This document shows positions 60,695 to 64,000 of a stretch of 64,000 bases of DNA, one piece after another. The DNA is from Ampelocalamus luodianensis. Taxonomy: Eukaryota; Streptophyta; Magnoliopsida; Poales; Poaceae. How positions within the stretch are numbered: the first letter of the stretch is position 1; every line of letters begins with the position of its first letter. The notes under the pieces were generated by a model, which worked only from the letters and a program-made list of their open reading frames with translations, was not told the origin of the DNA and did not search any database. The translations under genes and the position numbers were made by a program. The stretch is taken from positions 9,032,407 to 9,096,406 of the forward strand of contig CM070623.1 of the NCBI GenBank assembly GCA_036346255.1. Direction: 5' to 3'.

Positions 60695-61595
60695 TGTTGG
60701 ATCGTTAATAACAATCAGAGGGGGGTGAATGATTGTAATTCGTAGCGGTAGCTTTTGTCCTCTAATCTACTGTCTCTTGTCTAACCTGTCAGCATAGTAA
60801 TAGCACGAGAACAAAAAGACAGCAAAAAGAAAAAGGAAAAAAATATATTTTTTTTCTCGGCACTGTGTACTGTAGTAAAAAGCTGATGCACTGTACCAAC
60901 CGTGTGTGGTACTGTTCGTACAGTACCTGTTACTGCAGCATACATAAAAAAACTAAAACATCGCTTTCAAAGGTTGACGCTGCGTGCTGTCAATCAACTC
61001 CATGGAAAAATAAGGCTGCTACTAGTACAGATGCATGTCGGCCAAAGCCCTCGTTGCTGAAAGTCTAGAACCAACACGCACGGCTGAGGCACAAGCAGAT
61101 GTGACGCTGGTCCTTGGATGAAGTATCGGCTCACGCTGGAAGCAATAAACACCTGCACAAGCACATGCACCAGAGAAAAGAAGCACATACACAAGAACTT
61201 ACAGTGCAGAACAAGATCACTCACAGAAAGCAAATTTTCCTCAAAGCAAGCCTCTTGTTTCACACAACAATCAATGCCCGACGCTGCCAACTACCACCTC
61301 GATTTTTCTCTAGATGCCTCTCAACGACGCACCCCTATGATTTTTTTAGCGTTTCTATCTTCTTCAGGAGCCGCCGCCAACAACTCAACTCCCGGTCACT
61401 GCTGTAGACCACGATCGCCTCCGAGTTACCTTGTACATGCAAAGACCAAAACAACATATTTTTCCAGCACAAGTTCTTCCCAACTTGACCGACATTAGTT
61501 CACACACACGCCACATGCCTCAAATAATATCAATAAGCAACATTGTCAATTATTCATCAACTAAAATATACTAGACCTGGCCACATGGTCTAACA
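60695..61595 (-). repeat. 3' LTR of a Sirevirus-like copia element
   Basis: Plus-strand ends are TGTTGGATCG and GGTCTAACA, 901 bp. On its right the minus strand shows CATCAAGGGGGAGATTG next to the LTR start, the typical polypurine tract of this group, so this is the 3' LTR of a minus-strand element that continues past the window. Confidence 0.85.
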
Positions 61596-62164
61596 ATCTC
61601 CCCCTTGATGAATACATTGACAATATTTCAAGATTGCATAATGAGTAATAGGAAAATGCAGAAGCTTCAAAACAAATATAAGTGAAGAACTGAAGCCGAA
61701 AAAGCCAAAAAGCCAGAAAAACTCCCCCTCAACACAAAGAGCTGAAAAACTCCCTCTCAACACAAGGGAAACAAATTTCTCTCATTTTTCTCCCCCTTTG
61801 ACAATGTAATCATCAAGAAGCATCAAAAAAAAGAATAATTCTAAGAAGGAGCAATGAGAGTGAAAATCAAGAAGCTTTGTAAATTATCCAAGTCACTTTG
61901 CATTGATTTAAGAAAGTAACCATGCCATCCTTTTTAATAGAGTTATCAGGATCATATAAAGTCATATAACATATAGCAATGTCAAAACAAGTTTTTAGAA
62001 TGATAAAACAATTTAAATTAATGATAGGCATCTCAACAATGATCAAACCGATTATAGAGAGCACAATGAGATATCACAATGAAAAGCTAAAGCTTAAAAG
62101 TGAAGCAAACTTTAAATCTAGATGAGCTAGCAGTCTCATGTAGCAACCTATTGCTCCACACTCA

Positions 62165-62370
62165 ATTCTTAAGCATGTGGCATGCTTGTAGCATACTTCT
62201 TTTCACTGATGGCATGCTTGAAGCATACTTCTTTTCATTTGAGCACTTTCTTTTTATTATATAGATACATATATATGTATAGCATGCTTGAAGCATACAT
62301 CTTTTCATTTGAGCATTTTTTTTTATAGAGATACATATATATGTATGGAATGCTTGAAGCATACATCTTT
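62165..62370. repeat. Tandem repeat of about 65-70 bp with palindromes
   Basis: Three to four units containing GCATGCTTGAAGCATAC and CTTTTCATTTGAGCA; two units also contain the palindrome TACATATATATGTA. Located in the non-coding part of the Sirevirus-like element. Confidence 0.85.
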
Positions 62371-63150
62371 ACAATTGACTCTTTCTTATTATTTTTTTTA
62401 TAAAACAAGCCAAATTGAGTGAGCAAAAAGGATTGCAATAAGAAACATACGAGCCTCAGCCAAGATTTAAAATAAGACTCACAATTAAGCTAATCCTTTT
62501 CGTTGAACATTGCAAAGTAATAACTATAATCAATGTAGCCAAAGTATTCTGCCATGTCATGTTTTAGTTCAAATGTGGCAAATTAATTAAAACCAGTCAT
62601 GATCAAAGCTACACAGCACATGAGTAAATATGATAACGAGAGCTCTACAACTCATTTGATTTCAATGGCTTGGACTTGATGAATTGTTTGATAAGTATAA
62701 TAAACAAACCTTCTGAGATTTTAAACTACAAGCTCCCCCTCAGAATAAGCCTGTAGGATGCAACACACCCAACTCACTGCGCAAAAGAGCAAATCAAAAT
62801 TCAAACTTAATAAGGTGTAGAGCAACATCACCTTTTCCACATAGTCTCTCAGAAAGTGAAATCTCTTGGAAGCCAATAAGGAAAGTGAAGAATCATCAAG
62901 TGTTCTAATCAAGCAATGACGAAAAAGACTGGAACCAAATCAAGCTCATGTTCTTCAACCTCGTCAGCTGTTCTTACATCACAGGAAGCATCGGTCTCAC
63001 AGTACTAGGGTTAGTGAAATAAGATTTAGGAATCCAATACTTAGACAAACGATGAATAGGAACAGAAGCAGGCGGAAACAAAGAACTTTTAGATTCTGGA
63101 CACCACCGGTCTAACCGAGAGTAAAACGCCGGTCTTACCGCCCGCCGGTC

Positions 63151-64000
63151 TTACCACGTGGAAAACGCCGGTCTGACTGGTCCTGTTGCAAAAACTCCCA
63201 AACCTGCAAAAATTTGTTTAGAGGGAGCGAAGCAATGATGAGAAGCTTGACCAAACTCCCCTACCAAATGGGAAATCTTTCTTAACATGTCTTTCTTCTC
63301 TTTCTTTGCTTTTCGAAAGCAAAACTGAACCAAATGACCTTCTTTACCACAATGAGTGCATTGGTACTTGTCTTGATGACTCTCCCTGGTAAATGAGTCC
63401 TTTGCAATACCAGCCGATTTAAAAACAATTTGTTTTGGTTTAGATTCTACTTCAAATTTTTCAGGTTCAAGAAACGTAACAATCTTAGGAGGATTATTCT
63501 TAGCATGTTCAACAAAATTAAATCCTAAACCATGATGTTTAACACTCACTTTTGATTTGTCTAGAATCATATTCAAATTTTTCTTGCCAAAAGAAAATCT
63601 TTCTAAAGTGTCCTTAAAATACTCAATTTCTTTAGCTAGAGTAGGACAAGCTGTGCATATGACAGATTCATTCACAATCTTCTTAGAAGCACTAGACTGA
63701 GTCAATCTTTCTTTTTCAGCAAAATCATTAAGTTGTTTAGTCAAAGCTTCTATTTCTATGGTGAGTTTAGGACAGTTAGAGCAAGAAGCTATCTCATGAT
63801 AGAGCATCTGTTGAATTATTTCCTGAGATGAATTAAGTCTAGCTTCTAGCAATCCATAATTAGAGCAAGTTTTAATTTGAGCATTTGAAGCATTTAACTC
63901 TAAACATGTAGGAGAACTAAACTTGAGCTTTTCAATTTTATTATTTGCAAGTTTTAACTTTTCATCACAAGAATCATGTGTCAATCTTAGTTCATCAAGT
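63151..64000 (-). pseudogene. Sirevirus-like gag, C-terminal part, open to the window edge
   Basis: At least 277 residues in frame on the minus strand, continuing beyond 64000. An N-terminal Leu/Lys/Glu-rich coiled-coil-like part is followed by the zinc knuckle CTHCGKEGHLVQFC (CX2CX4HX4C) and a Lys-rich stretch FRKAKKEKK. The frame ends at a TAA after VRPAFSTW, but similar text (VRPAFYSRLDRW, IHRLSKYWIPKSYFTNPST) continues in the same frame beyond that stop, so the stop is probably a disabling mutation. It is a structural capsid-like protein that binds element RNA. Confidence 0.85.

Larger units (their letters stand above)
61596..64000 (-). mobile_element. Sirevirus-like copia internal region, partial, pol missing
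   Basis: Next to the 3' LTR come several polypurine-type tracts (CTCCCCCT or close forms at about 61598, 61723, 61748, 61790 and 62732), a known trait of Sireviruses. Then there is about 1.4 kb without coding, then gag (63151 to beyond 64000). In a full element pol would sit between gag and the PPT region, so pol is deleted here. The element is cut by the window edge. Confidence 0.75.

Noticed and set aside
1..64000. CRISPR arrays, bacterial operons, biosynthetic cluster beyond the single terpene synthase
   Set aside because: Regular repeats found are transposon-derived. No P450, dehydrogenase or second biosynthetic gene is visible near the terpene synthase.

Overview
This window looks like grass (Poaceae, probably rice-tribe) nuclear DNA. 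It is dominated by nested transposable elements and holds one intact protein-coding gene. The grass signals are Stowaway- and Tourist-type MITEs, CACTA elements, long-LTR Ty3/gypsy elements, a Sirevirus-like Ty1/copia element, and a terpene synthase that closely resembles rice linalool synthase as I remember it. No bacterial, organellar or viral genes were recognised.

Left third (1-17.6 kb): a segmental duplication. Copy A (1-4745) and copy B (about 5640-17615) share long collinear stretches and differ by insertions, and for four of these the empty site is visible in the other copy. Copy A carries a 1.66-kb CACTA element (TSD TAT) and a 281-bp hAT-like MITE (8-bp TSD). Copy B carries an 8.7-kb CACTA element (TSD TAC) and a Tourist-like MITE (TSD TTA). 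The large CACTA element is a gene-capturing (Pack-type) element. It holds exon fragments of an AMP deaminase gene and of translation initiation factor eIF3 subunit m, and it was later invaded by a gypsy solo LTR of 5.1 kb.

Middle (19-47 kb): a retrotransposon nest. A 13-kb gypsy element on the minus strand (19011-32015) has LTRs of about 4.1 kb, PBS, PPT and decayed gag, PR, RT, RNase H and IN. To its right lies a copia element on the minus strand (33855-45652) with LTRs of about 265-270 bp. A 4.8-kb solo LTR of the same long-LTR gypsy lineage, in the opposite orientation and with a perfect GGCGG TSD, sits inside that copia element.

Right third (47-64 kb): repeat remnants, a LINE C-terminal fragment and a truncated gypsy element lead to a complete seven-exon TPS-g type terpene synthase on the minus strand (52757-58256, 569 codons). 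It has a predicted plastid transit peptide, a DDxxD motif and an NSE/DTE motif with one unusual residue. Its introns hold several MITEs, including a three-element nest in intron 1. Upstream, a decayed copia fragment begins about 145 bp before the start codon. Downstream, a gypsy LTR begins about 110 bp after the stop codon. The window ends in a Sirevirus-like copia element (3' LTR, repeated polypurine tracts, gag with a zinc knuckle) that runs off the right edge.

Apart from the terpene synthase, everything protein-like here is transposon coding sequence or a captured host-gene fragment, and it is mostly broken. Many of the breaks in the 19-32 kb region are short indels clustered in CG-rich sequence, so assembly or base-calling error must be considered before they are read as biology.
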